Part shown: positions 1-11,082 of the stretch, piece by piece
How positions within the stretch are numbered: the stretch's first letter is position 1
Layout of the letters: every line of letters begins with the position of its first letter
NCBI GenBank assembly: GCA_025201375.1
Contig: JAIWZP010000015.1
Span: 516,250-580,249, forward strand
Reading direction: 5' to 3'
DNA from: Gongronella butleri
Taxonomy: Eukaryota > Mucoromycota > Mucoromycetes > Mucorales > Cunninghamellaceae
DNA: 64,000 nt
Translations under genes and position numbers: made by a program
The notes under the pieces: generated by a model
The model's input: only the letters and a program-made list of their open reading frames with translations
What the model was told of the DNA's origin: nothing
Database searches by the model: none

Positions 1-689
1 TGTTTGTCACCATTGCCTGCATTGATACAAGCTTACATGCGCTCAAGCGACTACAAGCACCTCAGGTTTGCAACAAATGCACTCTGCAAGTACAAAACAC
101 ACTGGTTTGACGATCTCGTAGCTCCAAATGGCAAAAAATCGTGCCCAACACAAATCATCCAAGTTCAAGCCATTCATCTGCAAGGCCAATGAGGTAAATT
201 ACACTACAAACAACACGTAAAGCACGCCATCAGCCATCGATCCAGACATATGCATCTCACGCCACGGTAAGTTTATGCACAAGCATTTGTTTTCTTGCTC
301 GCTCACTTTTTTTTTTTTTTTTGTGAAAAGTCTTTCTTTTTAAAATAATTAGACCCGCAGCATACCCTCCGATAGTTCTGACGCAACTCGATATGTCCCT
401 GGCCATTCCAGACCTTTGATTCCTGCAGGTGACATGCTTTTACAGAAAAATGATTAAAATAAAAACTATGTTTATAAAATAATGCCATGACCTGAGACAT
501 AAAACATGAGCCACTTGAGTCTTTGCACAATGAGGCGGTGAAAGCTGCTTAAAAATTGTTCGTCACGCCTGAAATGTGCAGATTTTCTCCTACTTTTTGT
601 TTTTATTTTTGTTCATTGCAACAAAAGATGCCTTACTTTTATTTACCAGGGGCTGCACAACTCTTGTCGACCCGGCATGGCGACATCTT
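1..689. other. Non-coding, no gene seen
   Basis: Only short unsupported open frames are present. A T-run of 17 nt lies near 306-322 and the DNA looks AT-rich and degenerate. I see no RNA gene or conserved protein frame. Confidence 0.5.
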
Positions 690-1800
690 CATTGCTAAAT
701 CTTGAGCGTAACGAGCTCATCTGTTGAGTCAAAAAAAAAATCTAAAAATACAAAAAGGCCGTTTTATCACAAGAGTATGTTAAAAGATCGCCGATTTTTT
801 GAAGCTGTCGGCGTGGCTCTTGTTTCCACGATTAACACATTTGAATTTGTACCTCTTTCAACGAGTTTCTCTGGAAAATTTTTACGAAAAATCGGTTTTA
901 AGAGTGGCTCAATATACAAGTTGCTACCCATGCACTGCAATACCCCAAACTCATCTTGTCATTGAAAACCGGCTAGAAACCCATAGCAAAACACGTTTTG
1001 CGCACGGTCAAAAGCCATTGGAGCACGCCACGCGCAAATTATAATTTCGTCATGGCATGCTCTCAAAATCAAAATCGAAAATTCAGGTCTCCAGAAATCC
1101 ACCAAACTTGCACACATGATGGACGTGATGGAGAAACCACAAAAAAAATATAAAAAGATCAAGGTCGTCTACTCGGTGACGAGCAATGAGCAATTTTGTA
1201 TTTAATTTCAAAGCCGAATTGCAAAGGAAGAACGCGTCTATAGAGCCGCACCAACGCATCCACTAGCATGAGACACTCCACGTGCATGAATTCAATCGAA
1301 ACAGACGCTTGCAACTCGACGTTTGACGCGCCTTTTCACGCGTCAAACAATCACTATGATTCTGTAACCGTGTCAAAAATGCCACAAAATACATTTTTTT
1401 CAGTGATCACGGGTGTCTCCCTGCGTAGCAAGCCATGCCCTTTCTGAAGATGTGTTTTTATTGGAGATGCTTGCATTTTTCGTTGAGATAGCCTTGAGCC
1501 GAAAATAAGACCTAAAACGCGTTTTGCGCCGAAACTAGCCGGTGGACCCCAGTTTTTCATCTCATTTTCGTCCGTGAAAGTTGCCAGTGTACCATGTATA
1601 TGAATGGCGTGGCGATCCGAGGACTCAAATTTCCCTGTTTTCAAATCTATGACTGTACCCCTTGGAAAATTCGCAATTTTCGAAAATGGTGATTGCGCGT
1701 CATCCAGTGCTCATATTGTCTCAAGGGCGGCCAAGTTTGAACGAGAAGATCTGGAATTATTGATTCAAATGGATAGAAATCTTGTTAGTTGGTGAATTCA
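690..1800 (+). repeat. Dispersed repeat R1, copy 1
   Basis: This stretch aligns by eye with segments at about 28850-29520 (reverse), 32270-32700 and 62290-62950. Shared blocks include GAGCAATGAGC (about 1184), the CGTGTCAAAAATGCCA block near 1368 and TGAATGGCGTGGCGAT near 1599. The blocks keep the same order in the copies. No long open frame survives, so it is a decayed or non-autonomous element. ACGCGTCAAA motifs are frequent in it. Boundaries are approximate. Confidence 0.6.
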
Positions 1801-2581
1801 GTGACCAGTGACAAAAAATAGCACAAAAGGCGCCAATTGCGATCATCTCGGCTGTCATCTAATTAATCTCATTTGTTATACGCAGGGCGCGATCACATTA
1901 ACGGAACATGAATCGCACAAGATAAGTTATGCTGGTCAATAGTTCAAGCGCTGCTGAGGACACCATCAAGCTGTGAAAAAGCCGCCCATTTGCAAATTGC
2001 TAGGGCAAAAACGATCAGATCGCTGGACCAGTTGTTCATAATGAACATATGGAAAGTATCATTCCAAGCGGGGGTCATTCGGATGAGCACACAAGGAAAA
2101 CAGTGGCTTTACTCGGACAACGCGACTTTTTTTTTTTTTTTGGTAGAGAAAATTGATTCTTCATTTATCCATTTGCAGACACCTTTGGCTTTATGGCACC
2201 ACTCATGGCAACAATGTGCATTAAACACCGCGCGCGAAAACCATACAACTCCACGATGGTATTCGCAAAAGTGATAATCAATCGTTTTTCCATTTTTTAG
2301 CACAACGTTGCGACCTGCCGCGCGAGCGTCGGCATTGACGTCATCAACGAGGGCACACTTGCCATTGGCTGGTTTTGCTCCGCCATCCAAATTTAGAAGT
2401 TGCACTCTCAATTATTTTGCCTTTAAACTGCTTTTTCTTCACCAATTCTGCTTCAATTGCCACTCCAATAAGCTTATTCAAAAGCCACAGTCCCAAAGAA
2501 TGCCATGGATGCCGTTTTTTTTCAAAACTTAGTGATTTTGTAATTGACTTTTCAAGAACCAGTATAAATCACGCCAATAAT
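1801..2581. other. Non-coding spacer before tRNA gene
   Basis: A T-run at about 2128-2142 and short open frames on both strands with no recognisable protein. I see no splice-consistent exon. Confidence 0.4.
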
Positions 2582-2663
2582 GTCGCTTTGTCCGAGTGGT
2601 TAAGGAGATGGCCTGCTAAGCCATTGTGCTTTGCACGCCAGGGTTCGAATCCCTGAGGCGACG
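2582..2663 (+). tRNA. tRNA-Ser (anticodon GCT)
   Basis: An 82-nt class II tRNA that folds fully. The acceptor stem pairs 2582-2588 with 2656-2662 (one G-U pair) and the discriminator is G2663. The anticodon stem is ATGGC/GCCAT with loop CTGCTAA, which puts anticodon GCT at 2615-2617 and decodes AGC/AGT serine codons. A long variable arm and the T-loop GGTTCGAATCC follow. No intron is present. A T9 pol III terminator starts at 2664. Confidence 0.95.
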
Positions 2664-2672
2664 TTTTTTTTT
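2664..2672 (+). terminator. RNA polymerase III T-tract terminator
   Basis: Nine T residues follow the tRNA discriminator base directly, the expected pol III stop signal. Confidence 0.85.
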
Positions 2673-2864
2673 GCATCCGTGATTTTTGGATGGATGTCGT
2701 TCGCGATTTTTTTCTTTTTGTAAATACCACTTTTTTTGTGCAAAAATCACGGCTTACAGCGGCAATCTCAACGGAATGGCATCCTTCGAACTGCATCACG
2801 CCTAGCTGACATAGCGCTCGTTATATTTGTTGAGAAAACGAGGCGACGCGTCGCAATCTCGAGT

Positions 2865-2865
<1 letters not shown>

Positions 2866-2920
<55 letters not shown>
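2866..2920 (+). repeat. 55-nt poly-T homopolymer
   Basis: An uninterrupted run of 55 T residues, the longest homopolymer in the window. A 15-18 nt A-run follows near 3046-3062. The length may be uncertain in the assembly. Confidence 0.9.
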
Positions 2921-2922
<2 letters not shown>

Positions 2923-3491
2923 AATGTCGCCATGTTGCGTTTAAATTCCGTGGACAACGACGCGATGGGCAATATCGCGTCGAAGGGAGTGAGCGTTTCG
3001 ACTTTTTATCGAAAGAAGGCACCTCATTCTCAATTTTTTTTTGCAAAAAAAAAAAAAAAAAACATGGTGTTGTGGTCAGGTCCTCCCATTGAGTAGGGCA
3101 GCATTCAGAATAAATCGAGTTCAAATGAAGTGATGCATCTCTATTATTCACTGAGAAAAACGGAGAAGGGTGGCCACGCGTCTCATTTTCGAAATTTATC
3201 CAAAATGCTGCTTTTATTGCAATAATCTCGGCAAAGCGCTCAAATCCCGTAGAGAATGACACACAATTCGCTTGGAAATGACACGACGCGTCGGCTTTCC
3301 CTGGAGAATAGGGGGAGCCACATCTCTCAGTCTCAACCTTTTGCGTGCAAATGCGAAAATCATGGTGTTTTGTTCAAATTGCATCGAGAATGTCACCATT
3401 TAGTACCAATGGCATCGAAAAAAAAGTAGCGCGTCGCTTTGCTTTATTGAGAAACTCGGGTAAAAATATCAAGAAAGAGGGGATGAGGATA
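2921..3491. other. Spacer, no gene seen
   Basis: AT-rich DNA with a poly-A run near 3046-3062 and several GACGCGTC-like motifs. The open frames here are driven by homopolymer codons and are not believable genes. The 3' end of BCKDHA lies to the right. Confidence 0.4.
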
Positions 3492-5032
3492 TCATTTCGG
3501 TGCCGAGGGCTCATGCTCGTCTGCAAACGCGTAATACTCGGGATATGTGGCGATCAGGCGTTTCAATTCGGCTTCCTGTTGCTGCAAATGAGGCGGAAGC
3601 GTGTCGTAGACATCGGTAAAGACCTCGCTGACGGGTGGCTTCTTTCTGTTTTCGGCGCGCTTGAACGAGGCCATGACATGTTCGCGGACATCCTTGCGAA
3701 GCGCCTCGTCCTCTGCTTGCGTCCAAAAGCCCTGATGCATCATGTAGTTCGACAAGCGTGTGATCGGGTTGTCCAGCTGCTGGTGGTGCTCGACCTCCTT
3801 ACGATCACGGTATTTTGTCGAATCGTCAGATGTGCTATGATGCCCGACACGGTAAGTCATCGCCTCAATCAATACCGGTCGATTTTCGGCAACCGCAATT
3901 TTCCGGGCCGTCTTGGTTGCATTGTATGCCGCCCACAAATCATTGCCATCAATCCGGATCGTGTCCATTCCGTATCCGACGCCACGACTCGCAATCCCGT
4001 CGCCATTGTACTGTTCACTCGCGGGTGTCGAGATAGCATAGCCATTGTTGCGACTATTTTTTTTTTCGAGAGAAAAAGTGAGTGGAAATGAGCATGAGAT
4101 TTTCTTTCTTCTTTTTTTTTTTAGAGAAAATTACCAGACAAAGATGACGGGGCACTTGAGTGTGGCGGCCATATTCATTCCGGCATGAAAGTCGCCCTCG
4201 GACGCGGCGCCCTCGCCAAAGAAGCAGACGCTGCAATTCTGCTCGTCGTCGACCGGGTGGTATTTTGTGGCGCAACGCAGCTTTAGTGCATATGCGGAAC
4301 CTGCAGCCTGCGGGATCTGCGTGGCCAATGGCGACGAGATGCTCTGAAAGTAATGTTGCGAGCTCGTGTAATGCACAGGCATTTGTCGGCCCTTGCCACC
4401 GTCGCCAGCATTTGCAAAACATTGGTTCATGCAGTCCTCTACCGAGAATCCGCGATACAGCAACCCAAACGCCTCGCGGTATTGCCCGTGGATCACATCA
4501 CGCGATTTCAGCGCCGCCACCACACCAAGTAACGCCTCTTCGCCAAAGTGTGTCATGTAAAAACTGGAGAAACGTTAAAGAAAAGTCAGAATTGTCTCGA
4601 AAACGCGTTCTTTTTTTTTTGAGTGTACCTGAATCGTCCCTGGCGTTGCGCCTCGTACATGATCTTGTCCATGACATTGAGTGTCAGCATGAGGCGGTAC
4701 AGGTGCTTTGTCTGCTCAATGGACACATCAGCGGGCGGATGCGCCTGGCTATCGACCAAATGGCCGTGCGGGTCCATGACTCGGTATGTTTGCAGCGTTG
4801 CCATGCTATCAATAAAGTGCATCTTGCTCGTAAATTGCTGTTGCGCAAGATGATCCATGGGAACGCCATTTTCTGTGTCCGTGGCAGCCTTGCTAGACAC
4901 CGGGTCTTGCATCGAGTGCGGCCGAGATGCGTTGGCTGCACCCGAATGCACCAGGCGGCTGCTTACACAGCTAACAGGCCGCAGCAATGCTGAATTGCGC
5001 GCGGAGCGTATAAAAAAGGAGGAGCGGAGCAT
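3492..5032 (-). CDS. BCKDHA: Branched-chain 2-oxoacid dehydrogenase E1 alpha subunit
   Basis: This is the thiamine-diphosphate-dependent decarboxylase alpha subunit of the mitochondrial branched-chain 2-oxoacid dehydrogenase, in valine, leucine and isoleucine catabolism. Exons are 5032-4629, 4563-4135 and 4053-3492 and give 464 residues, close to the family length. The N-terminus ([19 protein letters not shown]) is rich in Arg and Ser, as in a mitochondrial presequence. Both splice joins rebuild conserved motifs, [12 protein letters not shown] and [13 protein letters not shown]. The diphosphate-binding segment runs from [11 protein letters not shown] (about residue 251) to RNN (about 279). 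[17 protein letters not shown] matches the phosphorylation loop that the BCKDH kinase controls in animals. It pairs with an E1 beta subunit that is not in this window. An ATG upstream in frame would add a poly-Phe stretch and was rejected. Confidence 0.95.
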
Positions 5033-5503
5033 CGTAATTAAAAAAAAATCCGGGAAAAAACGACAAAAATGAAGAAAAAGAAGAAAAAAGGGATTGAAAA
5101 GAAAAAGAAAGAAAGAAAAAATCACTGCGATGACCAAAAGATTGCGTGAACGACGGTTCCATGGAGCGGATAAAAATCAAAGCTCAATGGGCTGCACAAG
5201 CAAAAAGGCAACAGAGAGCGCCAATTTACCCGTGAGAAAAAAAAAGATCAAAAAGGTTGGCTTGTCGTCTGTCAAACATCTCATTCCAAAGGGAGATGTC
5301 GTCACTCCCTTTTTATCCTGGGCCTGTCCAAGCTCGCACTGTGGCAAACAAAACCGTGGGAAGCAAACACATGGCCATCCTTTTTTTTGGTCCAACCGTT
5401 TTCTTGGCTCTTTGCTTGCCCCACGCTCTGTGTCGCATGGCGGGCCGACCCACTCCTTGAAAAGGAAAACCATGCCGGATCCCGTAATCAAAAGAATCGA
5501 CCA

Positions 5504-5547
<44 letters not shown>

Positions 5548-5604
5548 AAAAAGCGTACAAAAATGACGCGACGGACGCGATGGGTATCATTTATTCTTTT
5601 TTTT
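5033..5604. promoter_or_regulatory. BCKDHA 5' region with CA microsatellite
   Basis: On the + strand this holds GA/AAG-rich DNA (CT-rich on the BCKDHA coding strand), which is the typical leader composition seen before many ATGs in this window. It also contains the CA repeat at 5507-5542. No gene was seen. Confidence 0.4.
5507..5542 (+). repeat. (CA)n dinucleotide microsatellite
   Basis: About 18 uninterrupted CA units, followed by an A-run. It lies between the 5' end of BCKDHA and the 3' end of the next minus-strand gene. Confidence 0.95.
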
Positions 5605-6576
5605 TTACAATTCGACGCCATAGTGAGCCAGCATGTATGTCAATGCCTGCCGCGCGGTCTCTTCGTCCTCTTCTTCTTCATCGTCATCATCTTGGTCGTC
5701 TTGGTCATCTTCTGTATGGTCATCCTGTGCGGCTTGTCGGTCATTAATTTCATTTTGGGCCATGTCATCTTTGTCATTGTCATTGTCCTCGTCATCATCG
5801 TCGCCCAATTCGTATGCGCCAGCCATCAGCGAGCCCACCATGCGCTCGACGTCGTCGTTTTCCGGGATATCTAGGTCCGCGTCATAGCCAAAAGGTGCTG
5901 GTGTGCTCTCGGTGGTCGTCACGCCTCCAAAAGGACTGTCCATGCTCGTGCTTGGAGCAGAATGGTCGTATGTGTATGGTATCGCGTATCTGCCGCTGCC
6001 ACTGTGGCCATTAAGAATGTCGGCACCCAGGTATGGCATGGCCATGGACAATGACGGCGTCGATGAAGTCGAATAGAGATCGTCGGCGGCCGTCGAGGCC
6101 GTCACACCGTCGTAGGGTGGCACGTCAAACAGCGCAGGCACATCCTCCATGTCTTTGGCCGTGTAATTGCACATTTGCTGCAGAATCGCGTGCTCAGACT
6201 AAGTGTGGGGAAAAAAACAAAGCCTTAGTCGATCAAATGGCGTGTGTTTGTTTTTATACCTGCAATCGGTCGAGTTTCACCTGGTACAGCCGCTTCAAAT
6301 CAATGAGAAACTGCTGGTCGCGCTGCAGCGCGCGATAGAGCTTGCGTGAGCGCTTTCTATCAAAGACGACGGCGCGTGAGTGTCTTGAAAGTGCAAGTTT
6401 TGTGACAAAACGTACGTGTTGGGCTGCAAAAGCAGATCGTTGGTGCGTGCCGGGATGACAAACGTCCTCACGTCCTGGTCAACGGCCTCCTTGGCACTTG
6501 ATGCCATGCTCGCATTGATCTTTAGCCGTCCGCGCGAATATTCGGGCTTGGTCGCCAGCGGACGAGGACCGGGCAT
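5605..6576 (-). CDS. Uncharacterised coiled-coil protein with acidic C-terminus
   Basis: Exons 6576-6416, 6356-6260 and 6198-5605 give 283 residues. I do not recognise the family. Residues about 35-55 (RTFVIPARTNDLLLQPNT) lead into a basic, heptad-like helix at about 56-95 (KRSRKLYRALQRDQ and following) that could be a coiled coil or DNA/chromatin contact. The middle is rich in Ser, Thr, Pro and Gly. The last 60 residues are very acidic (runs of Asp/Glu near 245-265) and end in ALTYMLAHYGVEL. The layout suggests a nuclear or chromatin-associated protein, but this is only inference. The gene starts 271 bp from the divergent kinase gene. The exon 2 frame is the only one of three without stops, which supports the model. 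Confidence 0.7.
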
Positions 6577-6847
6577 AGGGAGCGAGGGACAAAAAGAGGG
6601 GAGGAGGAAAAAAAAGACGATTGTCGAACTCCATTGGGATTTTTTTTTCTTTTCATGCCGTTTCAACCCCGCTCCGCCTCTCTTTGGCGCGTGCGAGCGC
6701 CTCAGGCACCCGTTTTTCGATCATTTGCGCGCAGGGTCGGAAACTTTTTCTTTTCAGATGGACACCAGCTTGGCACCCGCTTGCTGCACGCCCCCTTTTT
6801 ACTTTTTCTTTTCTATTTTTGCCTTTTTTTTTTTTTTGCTGTATGCA
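6577..6847. promoter_or_regulatory. Divergent promoter region (acidic protein / kinase)
   Basis: A 271-bp spacer between two oppositely oriented start codons, so both promoters must lie here or overlap neighbouring exons. It contains T-rich tracts just before the kinase ATG. Confidence 0.5.
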
Positions 6848-8708
6848 ATGGCAGCCACTGTTCATCCACGGCCGCATCAAGTAAGACGTTTTTAACGCGT
6901 GCAGCGCTAGACAAGACGGGCAAAACGCGACCCGCCGCGTCACGCAAGATGATACTCCCCAATTCAATGCCTTTTTTTCCACCATGATTAGATCGAGCGA
7001 CGAAAAAAGGCTCACAATTTCAATGATCGGTACCGGACGATCCTTGTGCTAGGCAAAGGCAACTTTGGCAAGGTCTACCTGGCCGAGGATCGAACCAATG
7101 GCCAACAGGTAAGGGCAGCACGCGTCTCCGTTCATTTGTAGATTCATTTTTGATTGTGATCAGGTGGCCGTCAAGGTGGTGGACAAGCGATTGTTCAAGA
7201 ACAACGACCAAAAGCAGCACGCATTGCGTGAACAGTCGATTTGCGAAGAGTTTGCGACGCGGCTGCGACACAAGCACATTGTGCAAATCTATAATGTGAT
7301 TTCAGATGAGGAATGTATCTACGTGGTCATGGAATATATCCAAGGCGGAGAGTTATTTGATCGAATCAAGCAAGAGCAAAAACTTGCCGAAGTCAAGGCA
7401 AGACGATGGTTTCGACAAATCATCGAGGCTGTTTGCTACATCCATGAGGTATAAAAAAAATTGAAAACACGGCGCGCACCCCCGTACCGCGCCAATATCC
7501 GTCACGCGATCTCACTCTTCATCGAGATCCGGACGAGATGCAAAAAAAAAAAAAAAAAAAAAAAATAAGAAAAGGAGTATCACTCATTTTTTTTTTTATT
7601 TTTAGAATGGCATTGTCCATCGAGATCTCAAGCCTGAAAATGGTGAGACGTATAAAAAAAATTGGCGGGTTTTTCCTAGCAAAACGACTAATTGCTCTCT
7701 TTTGAAATAGTGTTGATCGACCGCAAACAGCGCGTGCGGCTCTGTGACTTTGGTTTTGGCAAGCGGATCAAGGAGCGGCATGAGGTGCTGAGCACGTACT
7801 GTGGGTCACCGTTCTACGCGTCGCCCGAGATGGTGACGGCGACGCCATACCGCGGCCCATCCGTGGACATGTGGAGCTGTGGCGTGATTTTGTACGCAAT
7901 GCTGACGGGGACACTGCCATTCCAAGGCGACGACATGCCCCAGCTATTCAGAAAGATCAGCCAGGGCCACTTTTCAATGCCGCGCTACATCTCGTCCGAA
8001 GCCGCCCACCTGATCCACCGCCTTTTGTGCAAAAATCCAAAGGACCGCATTACCGCCGCCGATTGCTTGTTGCACCCCTGGCTACAGGTGCCCAGCAATG
8101 CCATCAATGCCGCCTCCACCGTTCCACCCTCCTCGTCCGCCTCTTCCATACCCATTTCGACATCGGTCAAACGCACCTCCCTCCATGTCCACCAAAAGCA
8201 CCCGTCTGCTTACACATCACGCTATAAGACCATGTCTTACGTCGCCCCCGTCGCCTCCAATCCAGCTGCTGCGCGTCACCATGCCGCCGTCGCGCCTACT
8301 GTAGCCACCAACACACAGTCACCTGCGCGCAAAAAGCTGCCACAACCCGGATCGGCCAAATCAAGCTCGCAAAGAGCCCAATTCCGATCCTCTGCAGCGT
8401 CGACACCCACCACGGCACCCCTCTCGGCACCATCGCGCACCGACAGCAAGAGCAACAAGGGTAGAAACACAAAAGTCAAGCCCACAGCAGCGGCAGCCTC
8501 GCCTTCATTGCACACCGTGTCCGCCGCGCCAGGCAAAAAGAAATCGTTTTGGTCATTGCGTGGCAAAAAACACACGCAGGTCGTGCCGTCGTCAACGCCC
8601 GACAACGCCGACCTGTCCGCCAAGAAAAAAATCAAGTTGGTCGAGCTAAAAGTGCTTCACCGCTTCAAAGGCCTTATCAAGCACGCGTTCCAAAAGCGCA
8701 TTGCTTGA
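6848..8708 (+). CDS. AMPK/NUAK-related Ser/Thr protein kinase
   Basis: Exons 6848-6880, 6992-7108, 7164-7448, 7606-7642 and 7711-8708 give 489 residues. All kinase motifs are present: Gly loop GKGNFGKV (32-39), catalytic Lys in VAVK (54), HRDLKPEN (150-157), DFG (170-172) and an activation loop LSTYCGSPFYASPEMV, which is typical of the AMPK-related (NUAK/SNF1-like) branch. The GTG/ATG choice was settled by frame: only the ATG at 6848 joins exon 2 in phase and continues into RRKKAHNFNDRYRTILVLG. The tail after the kinase domain (about 300-489) is rich in Ser, Ala, Pro and Lys and ends in a basic amphipathic segment (LHRFKGLIKHAFQKRIA) that might bind membrane or act like a KA1 element. A poly-A signal AATAAA lies at 8791. 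Confidence 0.9.
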
Positions 8709-9442
8709 TAAACTTGCTCCCCCTTCCATCTGTAGCACTATTGTCAATCTATCACTACACTCGTTACACAACAAATCGTCAATCTTACCTAATAAAAGAC
8801 GCGAACCTGGCACGCTGCTGCTCGTGTCGCGCATTGATCTAAATCAATTTCCTTTCTTTCCATGTACCTACACTCCTACAGTAGTTCAAGAATCAAGATT
8901 TAGGTTGGCTTTTCTCAGAAAAATAATAAAAAATGGGGGATCAAGCAATACTCTATGTCGATTAATACAGTATGATAACCCTTGGGAAATCAGTGAAAGT
9001 CGCGATTTTCAACATTGACATTGCACGCCATCTACAGTAACAATCTCCTCACCATAAACTTTTAGAGTACAGTAGGGCATATTTTTTTCAGCCTATTGTG
9101 CTTCTCGTAAATGAATTTAAAACTAAGTATATACTGTAAATTATTTACGGTAGGTAAAATAATTGACGCTTTGCGCCTTTGCCATACCGTAAATTCACAA
9201 TTTTAGCCGGGGATTTGTAAATGTATGAAATGCTTTAAAACGTGTCTTATTTTATTGTCTTTGTCCGTGTAAAAAAATGCAAATATGTATCCGTATGAAA
9301 TGCGCATATTAGTATAATGATTTCTATATGAACATCGCAAGGTTTTTTGTATGTAAAATATCTTTATGATCCGGAGTATACTCCTAAATGAATAAAATAA
9401 TATAACGAGGGGGTAGAATAAGGAGGATATCGAAGAAGAAGC
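8709..9442. other. AT-rich left flank of transposon island
   Basis: No gene. TACTGTA/TACAGTA motifs become frequent from about 8878. An inverted pair ATTTACGGTA (9143-9152) and TACCGTAAAT (9185-9194) could form a hairpin. The left end of the transposon should lie here, but I could not identify a terminal repeat. Confidence 0.4.
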
Positions 9443-9443
9443 A

Positions 9444-10820
9444 ATGCTTACACCCGAAATAATCAGCGAGTTCCAAAAAATAATGCGCGACCATTGGGGT
9501 TTCGTTGGGGAAAGTTGGCCGGTCATTGAAAAAACAAAGTATCATCGCACAGAAATCAAGGAAATTGGCGAGATCAATGTTGTGAAAAATTTTGTGTTCG
9601 AAAAATTGGGTGTGCTTCCGGTTTTCTTTTTTCTTGTTGTGCTGTTCAGCACAGTCGAGTATGCCGGACCATACAACAATGTCGAGAAAGGACTTTTAGT
9701 TTTGTATCACATGCTATCTGGTTACTCTGTGTCGGAGATGTCGCGTTTCATTCCACGTAGTAGTTATTACGCGTTGTACAAGGATTTTTTCATCAAAAAT
9801 TGCGATTCATTGGATGCCGTTTTAAACGATTGTTTGTCAAACATGTTCTCGAATATCAAGCTTAGATTGATGTGCGCAAAATACAATAATCCAGAAAAAT
9901 TTAAACATGTTACATTGATGATTGACGGACACGACACGCGCGCGTCATACTCAAGAGGGCATGATCATTCATCGACGTATTCATACAAACTAAAGAAATC
10001 CGGGTTTCGCACGCAAGTTGGAATTGATATCAATGGCATGGTCGTATTTGTATCGAATTCAGCGCATTGCGCCGAAAATAATGATGGATCAATGCTACAA
10101 AAAATGGATTTATCGACGATTGTCAGCTCGTACGATGCAATTGCTCTTGATGGGGGCTATACACTGTTTATCAACTTGATTTTGAACAAGAACCTGCATC
10201 TCACAAGGAATAATTTTGTTCATCCTATTCGTAAAAAGAGCGGCACTGAGTTTGCAGCCAACGAAATGGCATACAATCATGAACTAGGCAGCTTTCGATC
10301 AATGATTGAATCCACTTTTGGAGATCTGGGTCATCTTTTCCGTCGATTCAACAACAAGTTGGTTATCCGAGTATCTGAAATGAAGGTCTTCACCGTTCAG
10401 TTGAAATTGGCATGCGTCTTGATGAACATAAAAAAGTTTGTCAGCATTGGATCCGTTTCACATGAGTCTCATCATGCATTTTGGATGCAACGTGGTTTTG
10501 ATTTTAATTTTCAAGGATCAAACAGCAATGGCATGTCCATTGTAGATGAATGTGTGTCGCTTGAAATCGTCATGGAGCAAGTGAACGCCATTAAACTGAT
10601 ACAAGACCAATTTCTTTCTTTGAATTTATCGTCTGACGCAACACAAGTTAATGTTTACGAGATCGAATCTATTCTTGATCACCGTGTCGGTGAAGATGGC
10701 GATGAATTCTTGGTGAAATGGGTTGGGTTTCCTCTGTCAAAGGCAACGTGGCAGCTCCGAGACACATTCAATGAGACAGATTGCATTGATGAGTACATGT
10801 CTACGCGGATGCAACAGTGA
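9444..10820 (+). CDS. DDE transposase with C-terminal chromodomain
   Basis: A single uninterrupted frame of 458 residues. Residues 85-115 look like a helix-turn-helix (SGYSVSEMSRFIPRSSYYAL). A DDE triad is visible: D161 in LMIDGHD, D236 in AIALDGGYT and E289 in SMIESTFGDLGHLF. The spacing and the E-helix resemble the DDE_Tnp_4 (Harbinger/IS5-like) group. Residues about 404-455 form a chromodomain: VNVYEIESILDHR, EFLVKWVGFPLSKATW. Such domains in fungal transposable elements can steer integration to marked chromatin. The gene has no intron and is richer in A/T and in ATT/AAT codons than its neighbours, consistent with a mobile origin. It looks intact and could be active. Family placement is from motif pattern only. 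Confidence 0.85.
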   Translation: MLTPEIISEFQKIMRDHWGFVGESWPVIEKTKYHRTEIKEIGEINVVKNFVFEKLGVLPVFFFLVVLFSTVEYAGPYNNVEKGLLVLYHMLSGYSVSEMSRFIPRSSYYALYKDFFIKNCDSLDAVLNDCLSNMFSNIKLRLMCAKYNNPEKFKHVTLMIDGHDTRASYSRGHDHSSTYSYKLKKSGFRTQVGIDINGMVVFVSNSAHCAENNDGSMLQKMDLSTIVSSYDAIALDGGYTLFINLILNKNLHLTRNNFVHPIRKKSGTEFAANEMAYNHELGSFRSMIESTFGDLGHLFRRFNNKLVIRVSEMKVFTVQLKLACVLMNIKKFVSIGSVSHESHHAFWMQRGFDFNFQGSNSNGMSIVDECVSLEIVMEQVNAIKLIQDQFLSLNLSSDATQVNVYEIESILDHRVGEDGDEFLVKWVGFPLSKATWQLRDTFNETDCIDEYMSTRMQQ

Positions 10821-10899
10821 CTTTAAAAATATTTTTGGACGACTTAGTCCAGAACTTGCATTTTATTCGTTTGTTGTAGCTCCACCACGTGACACACGC

Positions 10900-10947
10900 A
10901 CGTCAAATCGGCATACGGTCCCCATCATACACGTCAAATCGGCATAC
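10900..10947 (+). repeat. Direct repeat ACGTCAAATCGGCATAC (2 copies)
   Basis: A 17-bp unit occurs at 10900-10916 and 10931-10947 with a 31-bp period, just after the transposase stop. It may be a transposase binding or sub-terminal repeat. Confidence 0.85.
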
Positions 10948-10969
10948 ATTCCACGTAAGGTGGATTTGT

Positions 10970-11016
10970 ATAGGGGCATAGGGGCATAGGGGCATAGGGG
11001 CATAGGGGCATAGGGG
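10970..11016 (+). repeat. GGGGCATA 8-bp tandem repeat
   Basis: Five exact GGGGCATA units (10973-11012) with partial units either side, between the two convergent genes of the mobile element. Confidence 0.95.
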
Positions 11017-11082
11017 TCATACAGAGGCATAATAATACAGTACGCATATCATAAATGTCATAAAAACGGTTGTTGTAGAAAA

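Noticed and set aside
2768..3262. 164-residue minus-strand frame with poly-Lys
   Set aside because: Created by the poly-T tract at 2866-2920 and the A-run near 3050; no recognisable sequence outside these.
4160..4993. 277-residue open frame on + strand
   Set aside because: It lies antisense to BCKDHA exons, which are strongly supported; its protein is Arg/His/Cys-rich with no domain.
5605..6198. bHLH or HSF transcription factor call for the acidic protein
   Set aside because: The basic helical segment lacks a helix-loop-helix pattern and no HSF winged helix is visible, so it was left uncharacterised.
10973..11012. Telomere-like repeat
   Set aside because: GGGGCATA is not a fungal telomere unit and lies inside a mobile element, only five copies long.
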